Shown here piece by piece: positions 33,242 to 45,689 of a stretch of DNA of 64,000 nucleotides. Position 1 is the stretch's first letter. Each line of letters begins with the position of its first letter. A program made the position numbers and the translations under genes. Origin of the DNA: Amaurobius ferox (lineage: Eukaryota; Arthropoda; Arachnida; Araneae; Amaurobiidae); assembly GCA_951213105.1 (NCBI GenBank), contig OX578133.1, forward strand, positions 144,515,051 to 144,579,050. The letters are read 5' to 3'. Under the pieces are notes generated by a model. It was not told the DNA's origin, searched no databases, and worked only from the letters and a program-made list of their open reading frames with translations.

Positions 33242-34873
33242 AAAAATTAGAACAAACTACGTTGCAAAAATATCAGTGAATAATAAAATATAGGAGAACT
33301 GAGAAAAATATAGTAAAAATCAAGGACAATAATTTGGAGCCTTTTGCCTTCGAAACAGGCAGATACTTTTTATCAAGTGATTATGTTGTTACTAGCAAAA
33401 ATATTTTTATTTGTGATTGTTTTAGACATGAATTTCAGCGAATTTTTTATAGATGAATATCACATTGGGATATCTTCTTAAAAAATTTTCAGTACAAAGA
33501 ACTTTCGGATACAGTGTCAAATTTTAGAAAAAAGAGGAATGCAATGTGACAACATTTTGTGTTTTCTAATTAACACTCACATTGCTATTAAAAATATTTT
33601 ATCGAATTAGAGTACTACTTCATCAGTTTCCATAGTCGGTCTTTAAATTACACCATTGTCAAATAGGATACTATTATGCATTAAACATGTATACTCATTA
33701 TTCAATTCATGCAATAATAAGTGAGACCGATTAGTTAGAAATAAAATTACGATACAAAGTTTTTAGATATTTTTAATTTAATTTTACATGAGCATAACTG
33801 ATTATAAATAAAATTAATTTTCATTGCATGACGATATTAACCAATTTTTAAAAAATTCAATACTATTCTGATGTAGTATTTGTCCATTAAATTGAAAACG
33901 TAGCCCTTTTCAACAATCTTAACAAAACTGCAAAATTGCAAAAGCAGTAATCCATAAACTAAAATAACTGAGAATATAGAATTTTGTCACTTATAATCTC
34001 GACATTTTGGCATCCATTTTTGATCGGAATTTTGAAATTACCTTCCCTAGTGGCTATAAAAAATAGAAAATATTTAGTTATTGAGTAAAGCAAACATACA
34101 GAGGTGAAGATAAAAAAAATAGTTGTGTCAAGCACATAATTTCACTTTCTATATTAACAAATTTTCATATTGTGAGAAAACAATAACACAAATTAGAGTT
34201 TTTCTCATAATTATATCATGAAGAAAAATCTATCAATTTTTCTTGTTGCCAATTAAGATAAGTTTATCAAATTTCATTCAATTCGTTTGTTTATTTCGAA
34301 ACATATCCCAATATTTGTAGAAAAGTAAAATTTATATTATCTCGAGAATGGCTCGTGATAACTATTAAAAGTCTACCTGATTCACAGTACTTACAAAACT
34401 CTCATTCATTTGAAGTTAGGAAATGTAAATAACTTTTTAATCAAAAAGAACTTTAAATCAAAAAGCATCACAGCTTCTCTTAAAAAGTCACGAGAAGCCT
34501 TTTACCCTTGGTATATGGCCGTCGTCTTATAAAATTCTTTTTTTATCTTTATCGCTAATGTTAATTTCATTTATGACGACAATGAAACGCAAAACTAAGT
34601 CATACCATGTGTTCCCTATATTAACTCTATTATCTGTAAGTACAAATAACTCAATTATCAGGCTTTCAAATCTATCTTCCACAATTTATTTGAGTGTAAT
34701 TTACCTAAAAGCTATTTACTATCTAGTACAATGAATATTACCTAAAACAAATATTATTACCTAATACAATTTAGGAATATAGTCTCGAATATTGAACTCA
34801 CTAACCGTTTCCAGGCTTTTAACAGAAAGTTATGAGTTCGCATCTTGTCATTTAATCAAATTTTAGCGACACT
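33242..34873. other. No clear feature
   Basis: About 1.6 kb of AT-rich, apparently unique sequence. No repeats, exons or RNA genes recognised. Confidence 0.5.
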
Positions 34874-34880
34874 ATATGGA

Positions 34881-34893
34881 ATTATTATTATTA

Positions 34894-34928
<35 letters not shown>
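34881..34928. repeat. (TTA)n microsatellite
   Basis: Near-perfect ATT/TTA repeat of about 15 units, with one interruption (TTTTTA). Confidence 0.9.
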
Positions 34929-35025
34929 GCAGTGTTTCAAAGAATTCTTAATGCTCATAATTTTAATTTTTAAGAATTTTTAAACATTTTACAAGGCAAT
35001 GGATTCCAAATTGATAACCTTTTTC

Positions 35026-35339
35026 ACTTCTTTTACATGGGGGCGCGGTAGCCCATTGGTTAGCGCGCTGGAGTTGCACTCGGTAGGCCCTGGTTCGATT
35101 CCAGCCACTGCCAAAACTGCCGCCGTGTTCATGCGGAGTACGATCACGTTAAACATGTGGGTCCGAAAGTCCTTCAGAGAGATTGGTGGTAGGGAAAGGA
35201 GGGTACGGTCCCTGTGGATGCCTCCCCCACTGGGTTCCGGTCTAAATTGGGTGGCACTTCCCGACCGTCCAAACAGTTACCTTACACCTTTCTGGTAGGT
35301 CGGACGGTCTGGGTTTCAACATCAACTTCTTTTACATGG
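35026..35339 (+). mobile_element. Intact tRNA-derived SINE with 15-bp TSD
   Basis: ACTTCTTTTACATGG occurs at 35026-35040 and again at 35325-35339, a perfect target-site duplication. Between them (35041-35324) lie the tRNA-like head GGGCGCGGTAGCCCATTGG with A-box (35049-35060) and B-box GGTTCGATTCC (35092-35102), a ~200-bp body, and the end GGTCGGACGGTCTGGGTTTC with a CAACATCAAC tail. The exact duplication shows LINE-mediated retrotransposition, likely recent. The frames of 99 and 96 codons inside are not genes. Confidence 0.95.
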
Positions 35340-36235
35340 AATTCAGTTCACATACACCAAATTCCAAGAAATGCAATCCTTATCATGCGTCGTCGTCACC
35401 TCGGTTGTAGTTCTTACACAATTTTGAGCGATTTTTGTTTTTTTAATTTTTACTGGAAGCACTTGAAATATAACTTCAGTAATACAGAATCGTCTAAAAA
35501 CTAATGATCTAATTTTATAAAGGTGCGAGGTGTCATAGGTTACTTATATAAAAACGGTTACCAATATCGTTCTCAGTAATGCAATTCATAGCATCCATGT
35601 AAAGAGACAATGCAACTCCATATGGGCTTTACTTAGATAATAGTAATAATAATATCATTATTATTTGATAAATTAATATAGCAAAATACTACGAAAAACG
35701 TTAGCTAAACAAAACATCTTAATGTAGTTTTTTTCTTTTGGTGCCTGAAAGAAATGTATTCATTATTTATTATCCTTAAAATCTGAGCATACGAGAAAAT
35801 CGTTCCATTGTTAAAAAATACATATAATGCTGTCGTCGAGCAAGTTGTTTCATAATTGGAAAACAGCCAACTAAAGCTGATAATCGCTTCCGGAGACTTA
35901 CTACCCTGCAGTTAATAAACTCATGTTTTTCCTTAAGTTCTGTTACACAGAAAGAAACAGAATATTGAAATTGTACTTTGTTTTGGTATAATTAAAGAAT
36001 TTTGTGATGTTTTTCATACATTGCCCTGTAAAAATATTGCAAGAACTAAAAAAGTGGTGCGAAGGCTAAGAAAGTGTTAGAATCTGTATATATGGGTTGA
36101 TTTGAGAATATGAAAGAATTTGAGAATACGCAACAGATAAGATTATGTCATAACGATGGGGTAAGAGAGTATATTTTATGGTCAACCAAAACTTCCTGGT
36201 TGAAAAGCAAATTTCAAATATGTTCTAGATTATTA
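35340..36235. other. No clear feature
   Basis: AT-rich; nothing recognised. Confidence 0.5.
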
Positions 36236-36345
36236 AAAAGGACAAAGATATGTGCTACAAAAAAATGTAGCCGGAATTTAAGGTACAAATCTCTGATAAA
36301 TTCTACATCAAAACTCGCAGCGAATTTCTAATAATGCAACTGCCA
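36236..36345 (+). repeat. Fragment related to family I end
   Basis: CGGAATTTAAGGTACAAATC, TCTGATAAATTCTACATC and TCGCAGCGAATTTCT parallel 60825-60885. Short remnant. Confidence 0.4.
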
Positions 36346-36714
36346 TTCTTTCAGCTTAGCATCAATTTCTGTAATGGCAGTTTGCCTTGTAATTAATTAA
36401 ATTTTAAAATGCTATTATTTTTAGACTTCAGAGTTTGAAATTTTAAAATGCTGTGTTCGTATTTAAATATACAAATATACACCTTTTGTTTGCTTTTAAA
36501 CAAATTTTAAATGTGTTTGAAGTACGAGTCAGCCATGAAAAACGGGGCCAGATTCTTTCGGATATTAAAAATTAAATATGCATTTATACCACATAAAAAT
36601 TATAATTAATGAACAGGTGGCTTCAGGATTATTTTTATTTTGGAGTAATGTGCAATATTTAAAGGAGCTGCTGCTGAATTATAAAAATCGTACTGCTAGT
36701 CAATTTTTTGTCGC

Positions 36715-37085
36715 AATTTAAAAATCGGGAATGTTTCCAACACATGAAAAGAATATATTCTTTAAAAATTCACGAAAATTCGACTATTAATCGTATGGAC
36801 TTTGTTCAAAGCTTGTTTGAAAGATATTTTTTCGATATTTCCGATGGTGTCAAGATGAAAACACTATGATGATATTTTTGGTCACTAAGACATAGAAATG
36901 TGTGAAAATGGCTCTAAATCGTGCTAAAACATAAAATAACTAAAAACTAGTTCGAATTTTCAAAAATAGCCTGTGCACGCTAAGGAGTGCATGCGTACCA
37001 AATTTCATGGTCACACGACGCTTAGATTTGTTACTACTAACCGCACACACATACACACACAGTCATTTTCTTTTATGATGTAAGA
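36715..37085 (+). repeat. Family C repeat, copy C1
   Basis: Shares with C2 and C3 the block TTCGATATTTCCGATGGTGTC, a variant of GCTAAAACATAAAATAACTA, the ACCAAATTTCATGGTCACAC region and a short ACACACA tract. Noncoding. Confidence 0.6.
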
Positions 37086-37686
37086 ATATAGAGCCATTTT
37101 CTATAAAATAAGAGGAATATTTGGGCATACATAAATAAGAAGAGTTATATCAGCCATAGTACTGCAAGGGAAAAAATACTTCAGACCAGTTTACAAAAGA
37201 AATGAGCAGTATTAAAGTGATATGTATGTAAATAAAATATATTGCAGTCCTTCTAATCCATTTAGACAACGTTTTTGTGTCCTCGACACAACTAAATTCT
37301 TGGTCGTAAACTTACGTATTCGGGAATCAATTGAGCTATCATCAGCCATAGATAGTCGTATTACGACTCTTGAGATAAGTATATATTATAGATGGCTTAT
37401 TTTAGCTTCGTTATTTCCAAAGTACTATTTATTTATTTTATTTTATAACTCAATATAGTTGAAGTTTATTTAAAGGAAAATAAGTTTGATTTTCACTTAT
37501 AAGAAACTTAAAAAATTATTCAATCCCTTTGATTGAGCATTGGTAAAGGATAACTGCATTTCAAAGAACAACTTTGATTCGCATAAACCGGAAATTCAAA
37601 ACTAATAATCTTCTTAAAATACGAAATAAATACGAAATGTTAATTGATTAAACTCTATATTAACTTGTGCATGATAACTTCGCATG
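37086..37686. other. No clear feature
   Basis: AT-rich; the 78-codon frame at 37222 has no support. Confidence 0.45.
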
Positions 37687-38022
<336 letters not shown>

Positions 38023-38808
38023 AATAAATATTATATAGTATCATTTATTAGCTTATCATTATCATTCTCTCATATTTACATACCATTATATGCACTTCTT
38101 CTTAAACTTTTAACTCCATGCCTTTACTTTTTTATCCTTGTATTTATAGGGTTATTTCCTACTTTTTGTACCTATTGACAACACTGATATTTATCTCTCA
38201 CGATTGACAACAGTTGATTTGCACTTTTATCTCTTGCTAGTGGCAACAGTTGTTTTCCAATTTGTGCATTGGCACTTTGCTATTGCCACATGGCATTTTT
38301 TCTTTGGTAAATATATGAAATATTTGGTTTCTTTTTTATATTTCAATATTTTTGAGCTTGTATTATCGATCTTCGTATTCAGAAACAAACTCTTGCTCTT
38401 CGTTATTTTGGATAGATACTCGGCCCTGATAAAGAATTTATACCAACGTGATCTCCTTTTTAAGCCTAGCACTTTTCCAATTTATCGGCATTAATTCTTC
38501 GTCTTTTACTGCTTTTCTATTTTCGAATTCTCACCATTGATATCTGTTGATTATTCATTGATTGATGGCTGGCAACTATGCATTGTTTTATTTTTATTCT
38601 CCCTATGATTGTTGTACCTTTATTTTTTACGTATCAGAAAGTCATTGTGCTTACTTGCCCAGTTTTTTTTACGTAGTAGTATTTGGTTAAAAAGTGTTTC
38701 AATTTGGTTTTGTTGACCAACCTCTTAATTTTTAAGTTATGGTTTTATATCGGTGTTACAATTTACCTCTATTATATCTTTGCCCCTTGCAATTTCATAA
38801 ACTATTTT

Positions 38809-38811
<3 letters not shown>
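38023..38811. other. No clear feature
   Basis: AT-rich. Frames at 38204 (plus) and 38227 (minus) overlap each other and lack support. Confidence 0.45.

Positions 38812-38865
<54 letters not shown>
38812..38865. repeat. (TA)n microsatellite
   Basis: About 27 TA units immediately 5' of family-E copy E3. Confidence 0.95.
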
Positions 38866-38866
<1 letters not shown>

Positions 38867-39640
38867 TTGCCGTATGTCCGTTCTTCGTAGAAAATACTTA
38901 ATATAAAGGAACATGTAGTATAAGAATCTTTGTTCTCACTATACAAAATCATCTTTAAAGGCATATCTGAATAAAGCATCTAGGTTCTGTTTGCAAACAA
39001 ATTTATAAAAAGTATGAAATTTGAACAATATATGCCAATATGAAAGTGCTAGAAAATTGGATCAACATATGCCAAAACGAAAGCGCTAAAATGTTATTAA
39101 AATATACCCGTACCATTTTAATTTACTTCAATAATTGGCTAAACACAGTATATGAGTTTGGAAAATCTTTGCCAAACTAAAACACGTGACTTAAGAAATT
39201 GAAAATATCAATAATCCCCGTAATCTTTCTAACCCGAAAGCCGTAATTGATATAATCCAGTCAAAAATGTAATTTCGATCAAATTTATCGTGATATACAT
39301 TACTTAATTATTTAAATCGGAAAAGATTTAATAAACATCGTATGTTTGGGTTTAATTCCGTTGCTTAGCTACGAGATATCATTTTATATTTTTCAAATAA
39401 ATTTGCGGAAAAAATATCGCTGTTTAATGCTATCTCTATGGTAGGTTCGTTTTATGTCTGAAGAACCCCTTGCCCTGGAAACTTGTTACATAGACTAAAT
39501 TTTAAGTGCGGGGTTATTCCAATGCTAATGACAAAATTTCATGAAATTCGGTTCAACTGTCCTCTGATGATGCTTAGACACACACATGCACACAGAATTT
39601 CAAATTATACATATATATATATATATAGATCCATCTTTAG
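38866..39640 (+). mobile_element. Family E element, copy E3
   Basis: CCGTTCTTCGTAGAAAATAC head, GTTCTCACTATACAAAATCA leader, two tandem units with CAATATATGCCAATATGAAA, AAATCGGAAAAGATTTAATA, then the tail GCTATCTCTATGGTAGGTTC, ACTAAATTTTAAGTGCGGGG, AAATTCGGTTCAACTGTCC, CACACACATGCACACAG and (AT)n ending ATAGATCC. It gives the full family-E order in one copy. Confidence 0.65.
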
Positions 39641-40326
39641 CATATCCGTTACAAATAAGTAACTATATAGACCAAGACCAAGATTAAGAATAGTAGATAA
39701 CTTATCGCTATAATGGTAAAAGGGGATGAAGGGAATAATCAATGATGAAATATAATCGAAAAGGATTATTGGAAACGTAGAAAGGTGGATTATCTAACGT
39801 AGTAAGGTGGATTATCTAACGTAGAAAGATGGATTGCAATACAGTATTTTGGTATTCTGTTAAAGAGGTGTTAAAGGAGGTGAGAATTTTAGAGGATATG
39901 GGAGTGCCGTTTCATAATAAATGAGAATTGGGGCAGTTTCAAAGAGATGAGCTGGTTGAAGGATAAATGACATTCGGAATGTAAAAAAATGGTTCCTGTT
40001 TTTGCTTTGTGAATTCTAATTAAGTGTATTCTGTCTGTGTCTTTTAAGTAGTATATATTTGTGGTGTTCTGTTTGGTATTTATTTATCCTTTTCAAGTTT
40101 GTACCGGCTACCGAGAGTGTTGCCACGGCATAACTCGGAGAGTGGAGGTCAGACTAATTAGTGGTACTAAACTTGTTGCTTTTTATTGATTCCATTTAGA
40201 TATATATTAGGTAAGCGATGTGTAGAGGCTGCATAGTGCCGAAAAGTTTCGTTTACAGTTTAATTTTTATGTAAATATTTTGTTAAAGCGTATAGATTTT
40301 AGTAAATAGATTTTAATATTTGTCGG

Positions 40327-40357
<31 letters not shown>

Positions 40358-41396
40358 TCTGCGTTAAGAAAATTACACACAATTTCAGTGCATTACAACG
40401 CTCAAATTTGGCTTCTTAAAATGATAATTTTCATAACTTTCACAAAATAATAAATTCAATGCGAAATGGATGGTCAAAGCATTTTAAAGGCTGCAAAAAA
40501 CCCTGTCGTGGGACGCAAATGGTCCAAAGAGAATGGCGTTTCCGCACCCCTGATCTATATAAACTAGTTCTCACCGACTTTTATGTCACCACTATCCTTA
40601 CGTAGTAAAGGTTATATGAAACACATTCTGACAGAATGAAATTTAAGTATCTTGCTAATCAGCATCATTAGTAACCCAATCTAAGCACATAGAAATAACT
40701 GGAGTTTAGAGGAAAATTTTAATTTTATGCTATTATCTGAAGTATATTCGGTTCTCCCCCCTTGACGATAATGACCCTCTAAGATATCCTTCCTAATTGT
40801 GGTATGTACATTTAAAACATATCTGTTTACTTCATCAAACATTATATTTAAGTATTTATCAACCGCCCAAATCTTCTATAAGAAAAATATATTATCTTGT
40901 GAATGGCAACGGGGGAGGGGAGTGTTTTTATTTTCACTTAAACTGTTCCGTTTATGGCATATTGCCAGCCTCCAGACGCTTTTAGTGAAATTTTTGTATA
41001 GAGTGCTTCATTCATCTGCTCAAAAATGAACATAAACTATTTTACAAAGTAGCCAAAAGTTTATTGTTTCCAACTTATGCATTTTTGTATTAAATTATCA
41101 CATCGATTTATAATGACGATGAAAATTTTATTCCATCAAAATTCCATAAATTACGAAACAAAAATATATAATTTTCGTATATTACCATAAATTATTAGCT
41201 TGAAAATAATTTGGTGCAAAATATAATAAAAAAGTATTTTTAGCATTTAAATTATATTTTGAAGGAGCTTGGGAAGGTGTTATGAGGTAATAATTTCATC
41301 CCTCGGCCCGTCTTATTCGGTATAAGGCAATTGTTATAAGGTAAGCTCCGGAGATGAATCTACCGCTAAATGTGATTTCATCTTCTAGGAATTTCT
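39641..41396. other. No clear feature; one (AT)n tract
   Basis: Contains an (AT)13 tract at 40327-40352 and a possible transposon end on minus near 40556 (CAGGGGTGCGGAAACGCC). Otherwise nothing recognised. Confidence 0.4.
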
Positions 41397-41585
41397 AAGA
41401 GTCCAAAATAATCTTTACATACATACAAGCGCTGCACACGAAATATGTTTCCCTGCGAACTTCTGCAATTCAGGATTTGAATTCGGTGTACATCAACTCA
41501 AAACCGTTTTTATGGTTCCGAATTATCATTTGGAAAGAATCTGAGGTGGCGAGCTGTCGACCGTCTAGGCTAGGCAAACATACAT
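41397..41585 (+). other. Open frame of ~60 codons, no start
   Basis: Plus-strand frame from a TAA to a TGA, with KYVSLRTSAIQDLNSVYIN and WKESEVASCRPSRLGKHT. Slightly higher GC than the flanks. No convincing splice sites. Unassigned. Confidence 0.18.
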
Positions 41586-41736
41586 GAAAGTGACAAATTG
41601 TTTTATAATTAGTTTTGTATCATATGCACTCCTATTCGATTTTTCAGTTTGTATTTATGTGTTATGATGTTATGTAAATCACGCCAAAAAATTTCATTCT
41701 ATTGCATTGAGCAGTTGACTAATAAGAGCTTTTGGC

Positions 41737-41739
<3 letters not shown>

Positions 41740-41791
<52 letters not shown>
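41740..41791. repeat. (TA)n microsatellite
   Basis: About 26 TA units. Confidence 0.95.
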
Positions 41792-41796
<5 letters not shown>

Positions 41797-42287
41797 TAAA
41801 GTTATTCAGAGAGTGATAGCAATTTAGACCCTAAATACTAAGCATGTAATACATGTTAGAATCACGACACATTATCTTCAGTAATACAAGTATAACTGCA
41901 CATTAAAATTATATCTACGTATTGCGCTAAATGCAGCATATAAATAAGATGAAATAAATAATTTATCTAAAATTAATTAAAATACTCTTAATACTCTTAA
42001 TGAGTACTAGATTAAATTTTATTGAAATATAAGTGAATAAAGTATAAATAGTTGATGTAAACAGAACAGCAATCCATACGAAAACAATCCATGGGAAATA
42101 ATGCTAAATAAGAATAGAATGCTTAAAGTGGATAGAAGAGAATTAAATTGTAAAATCTGCAGGAGGTGTATATAATACATTTGCGTTCTAGGAATAGGTC
42201 ATTTCATTAAATAACATTGCTACAATGAAGGTTATCTTACAGGTGGTATGCAATGTCTCTTCAAGTTCCGTTTAAAGATTTTTGGCT

Positions 42288-42291
<4 letters not shown>

Positions 42292-42324
<33 letters not shown>

Positions 42325-42379
42325 TTCTGTCACACATCTAGAATCTGAACGAGTACATTGCTACTTGTCCTTTTTGGGA

Positions 42380-42428
<49 letters not shown>
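42292..42428. repeat. Two (TA)n microsatellites
   Basis: Perfect TA runs at 42292-42325 and 42383-42428, separated by 57 bp of mixed sequence. Confidence 0.95.
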
Positions 42429-42431
<3 letters not shown>

Positions 42432-42654
42432 TGCCATGTTTTTTCTAAGAAAAATCACGGCATACCACTTCTGAAATAATGATATTTTGATTTGCATTGC
42501 AATTTACCCAGATTTTGGTTAAATATTTGACACAAATAAAAGAATATGCATTTTTATTTGCATTAAAAACTAAATCGCTCTTCAAATTAGTTAATGTAGC
42601 AAATTTTAAAGCGATGCATATTCCAATTTTAACATTTTCCAATTATCATCGCAC

Positions 42655-42981
42655 GTGAAAGGTTATAAAGCTTATTTTGCACTTTGTACCGTTCTGTGCT
42701 TTTGCAGTGTGACCCCATGCTTTCAGAAGCCAAATAACATAGAAAAATGTGGACTGTACGATTATTCCAAAAGTACTGACGCATACTTATTAGTTCTGCC
42801 ACCCATTACTATAGCACACACAATCGTTCTTGATGTGTTAAAAGCATATGTAACGTTTATCAATTGTTATAAAAATACGCGAAAACGACTTCAAAGCATA
42901 TGTAACATCAAGGCAAAACTTTGGGAGGATACATTAAACACGTCCATAACAGTCAAAGAGTTAATCAAAATCTCCCCATAG
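42655..42981 (+). CDS. Open frame of 108 codons, doubtful
   Basis: Opens at a GTG, not ATG, and ends TAG at 42979-42981. The first residues (YFALCTVLCFCSVTPC) resemble a signal peptide, but without an ATG this is probably accidental. An alternative is an exon starting after the good acceptor CTGTGCTTTTGCAG at 42708, leaving ~90 codons (PNNIEKCGLYDYSKSTD; KAKLWEDTLNTSITVKEL). Frames this long are expected a few times by chance in a window of this size and base composition. Confidence 0.22.
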   Translation: MKGYKAYFALCTVLCFCSVTPCFQKPNNIEKCGLYDYSKSTDAYLLVLPPITIAHTIVLDVLKAYVTFINCYKNTRKRLQSICNIKAKLWEDTLNTSITVKELIKISP

Positions 42982-43438
42982 AAGTCAATGTATTCCTTTA
43001 CTTAGTTGGTCACTTTTCATTAATTATATTGTTAACTATTACCGATAATTATCAGAGAGTTTGTAATTTTTAATTGATTCACCCATGTCTGGGCCCATCA
43101 GAATCAGAAATAGCTTTGGAAAAGTTTCGTAATGTTTCGATTTTTCTTAGCCGATGACTGCTGTAAACTCTCCCGCTGTTATAGGAGGAGTTGGTAAAAT
43201 TCTCAGTCGGTAGAACTATTTTCTTCATATCAAGATGTTCCTGTATTTTTGCGATTCATCGTATTAATGTACGCGCGATTTCACCTATATAATAAATGTT
43301 TGTCTAACGTGTTATTTTCCTTCCAGACGTTCTAGAAGCCCCCGGTGACCTGGAAGGATAAATATTTGCACACTTATTGTAAGACACTAAGACAGAGGTG
43401 CGCAAACTTTTATCACCAGACTATATCAAAATCTTCTA
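42982..43438. other. No clear feature
   Basis: Nothing recognised. Confidence 0.45.
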
Positions 43439-43608
43439 TGGGAAAACTAGCATTACTTCATTTTCATCTAAGGAGTACCAGTATGATTTTTAAGGGAACA
43501 ACAGTAATATGTAGATATTTAGGGAGTACCAGTACTTTGTTGATATCTAGGGAACACCAGCATTATGTTATAATATTTTAGGGAAAAACCAGTGCTATGC
43601 TAAAATAC
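43439..43608 (+). repeat. Degenerate ~28-bp minisatellite
   Basis: Six diverged units of 24-31 bp, each starting GGGARYACCAG or similar (GGGAGTACCAGTACTTTG, GGGAACACCAGCATTATG, GGGAAAAACCAGTGCTATG). Confidence 0.7.
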
Positions 43609-43784
43609 ACTCATGTCCAAAAGTTAAGCAACAAACGGAAAAATTAGCATATTTGGTGTAAGAAACAACGTATAATCATAAAATTAGCATACGTGATAGG
43701 CGAACACACGCGGAAACTATCCTGCTGAAAACAATTTGCATATCGGTATTTTTTAACACGGAAACGTATCAAGTACTATCAGTA

Positions 43785-44632
<848 letters not shown>

Positions 44633-44935
44633 CCTGACACCTTCGGGTAGGTCGGACGATCTGGCTCCAAGAAGAAAACCATTCCAATATAGGGTAGTCC
44701 CGCGTTCGATCCTTAATGCCGCCCAAAACTATATTCCTGTATACGCGGAGTATGGACACAATAAATCTGTAAGTCCGAAAGTCATAAGAGAGGTGATTGG
44801 TTAGGAGAAGAATGAATGCTACCCGCATTGTGTTCTGGTCTAAATTAAGTGACCCTCTCCCAATCATTCAAACAGATATCTCACTTCTCTGAGTAGGTTG
44901 ATGATCTGAGTAGTAAGACTACGACTATTCTGATA
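44633..44935 (+). mobile_element. SINE tail plus SINE copy, tandem, inside E4
   Basis: ACACCTTCGGGTAGGTCGGA (44638-44657) matches the 3' tail of the 35-kb SINE. It is followed at once by a second copy with B-box GCGTTCGATCC (44702-44712), CGCGGAGTATGG, GTTCTGGTCTAAATTAAG and a diverged end. So a dimer, or one SINE inserted at the tail of another, sits in a family-E repeat. The overlapping 74- and 85-codon frames are not genes. Confidence 0.7.
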
Positions 44936-44989
44936 CACTTCAACGATTTCTAATTTAAAATACATTACAGTATATTATCTAATCATTAA

Positions 44990-45320
44990 ATGTGGTATTA
45001 AAAAGCACTTCACTAAGATATACCCCATATGCGTTAGATGCATCCCAGGAATTAATAGCACATTTATGGTCCATTTGATTTCTTCACACACACCCTACTC
45101 CAAACTCATAGACGTTTGAAGGTGGACGTAAAAAAGTCTACGTCTCTCTATAAAATTGTCTATGAGTTACAGCATTGAATGTCATCAATCATTTCCACAA
45201 TTGTCTACGCTCTTATAACTCTAGGATTGATTAGTGATTTCAAGTGAGGACAATCGTGGGAGGATAAGACATTAAATCAAATGATTATCAAATGAGATGC
45301 AATGGTAAGATGAGTTGACT
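44990..45320 (+). repeat. Family L repeat, copy L1
   Basis: Shared with L2 and L3: GCATCCCAGGAATTAATAGC, AAAATTGTCTATGAGTTACAGCA, CATCAATCATTTCC, ATGATTGATYAGYGATTTCAAGTG and TGAATCAAATGAGAA. An internal GACGTTT...ACGTC stretch is extra here. Confidence 0.65.
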
Positions 45321-45689
45321 TAGATGAAATTTTCAAAAAATATCGATCGCAGATATGTTTCATTATTTTTTATAGTACTCAATTTTTAGAGAGGTAGTAA
45401 CAGCTGAATGAAAATCCCAGTGTTGATTAAAAGGGGAGAGAAAAATAATAAAATATTTTCACTATATTTCTAGGCGATATTCTCAAAAAATAACTAACGT
45501 ATAATAACTCAGTTCAGTCGATTAATAACCAAATCAAGGTTAATCCTGTTCCACTTGGTTTGAAACTAGTTTTAAAACAAGTTCCCATTATGAAATCATT
45601 TGAGGGAGTGAATTATTAAGTATAAATTATTTTTTATTCAACTAATTTTTATATATTGGTGGAAAAAAATTGCCATGCTATTGTTCTTA

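Noticed and set aside
34999..35504. 99- and 96-codon frames
   Set aside because: Readings of the intact SINE at 35041-35324 and its flanks.
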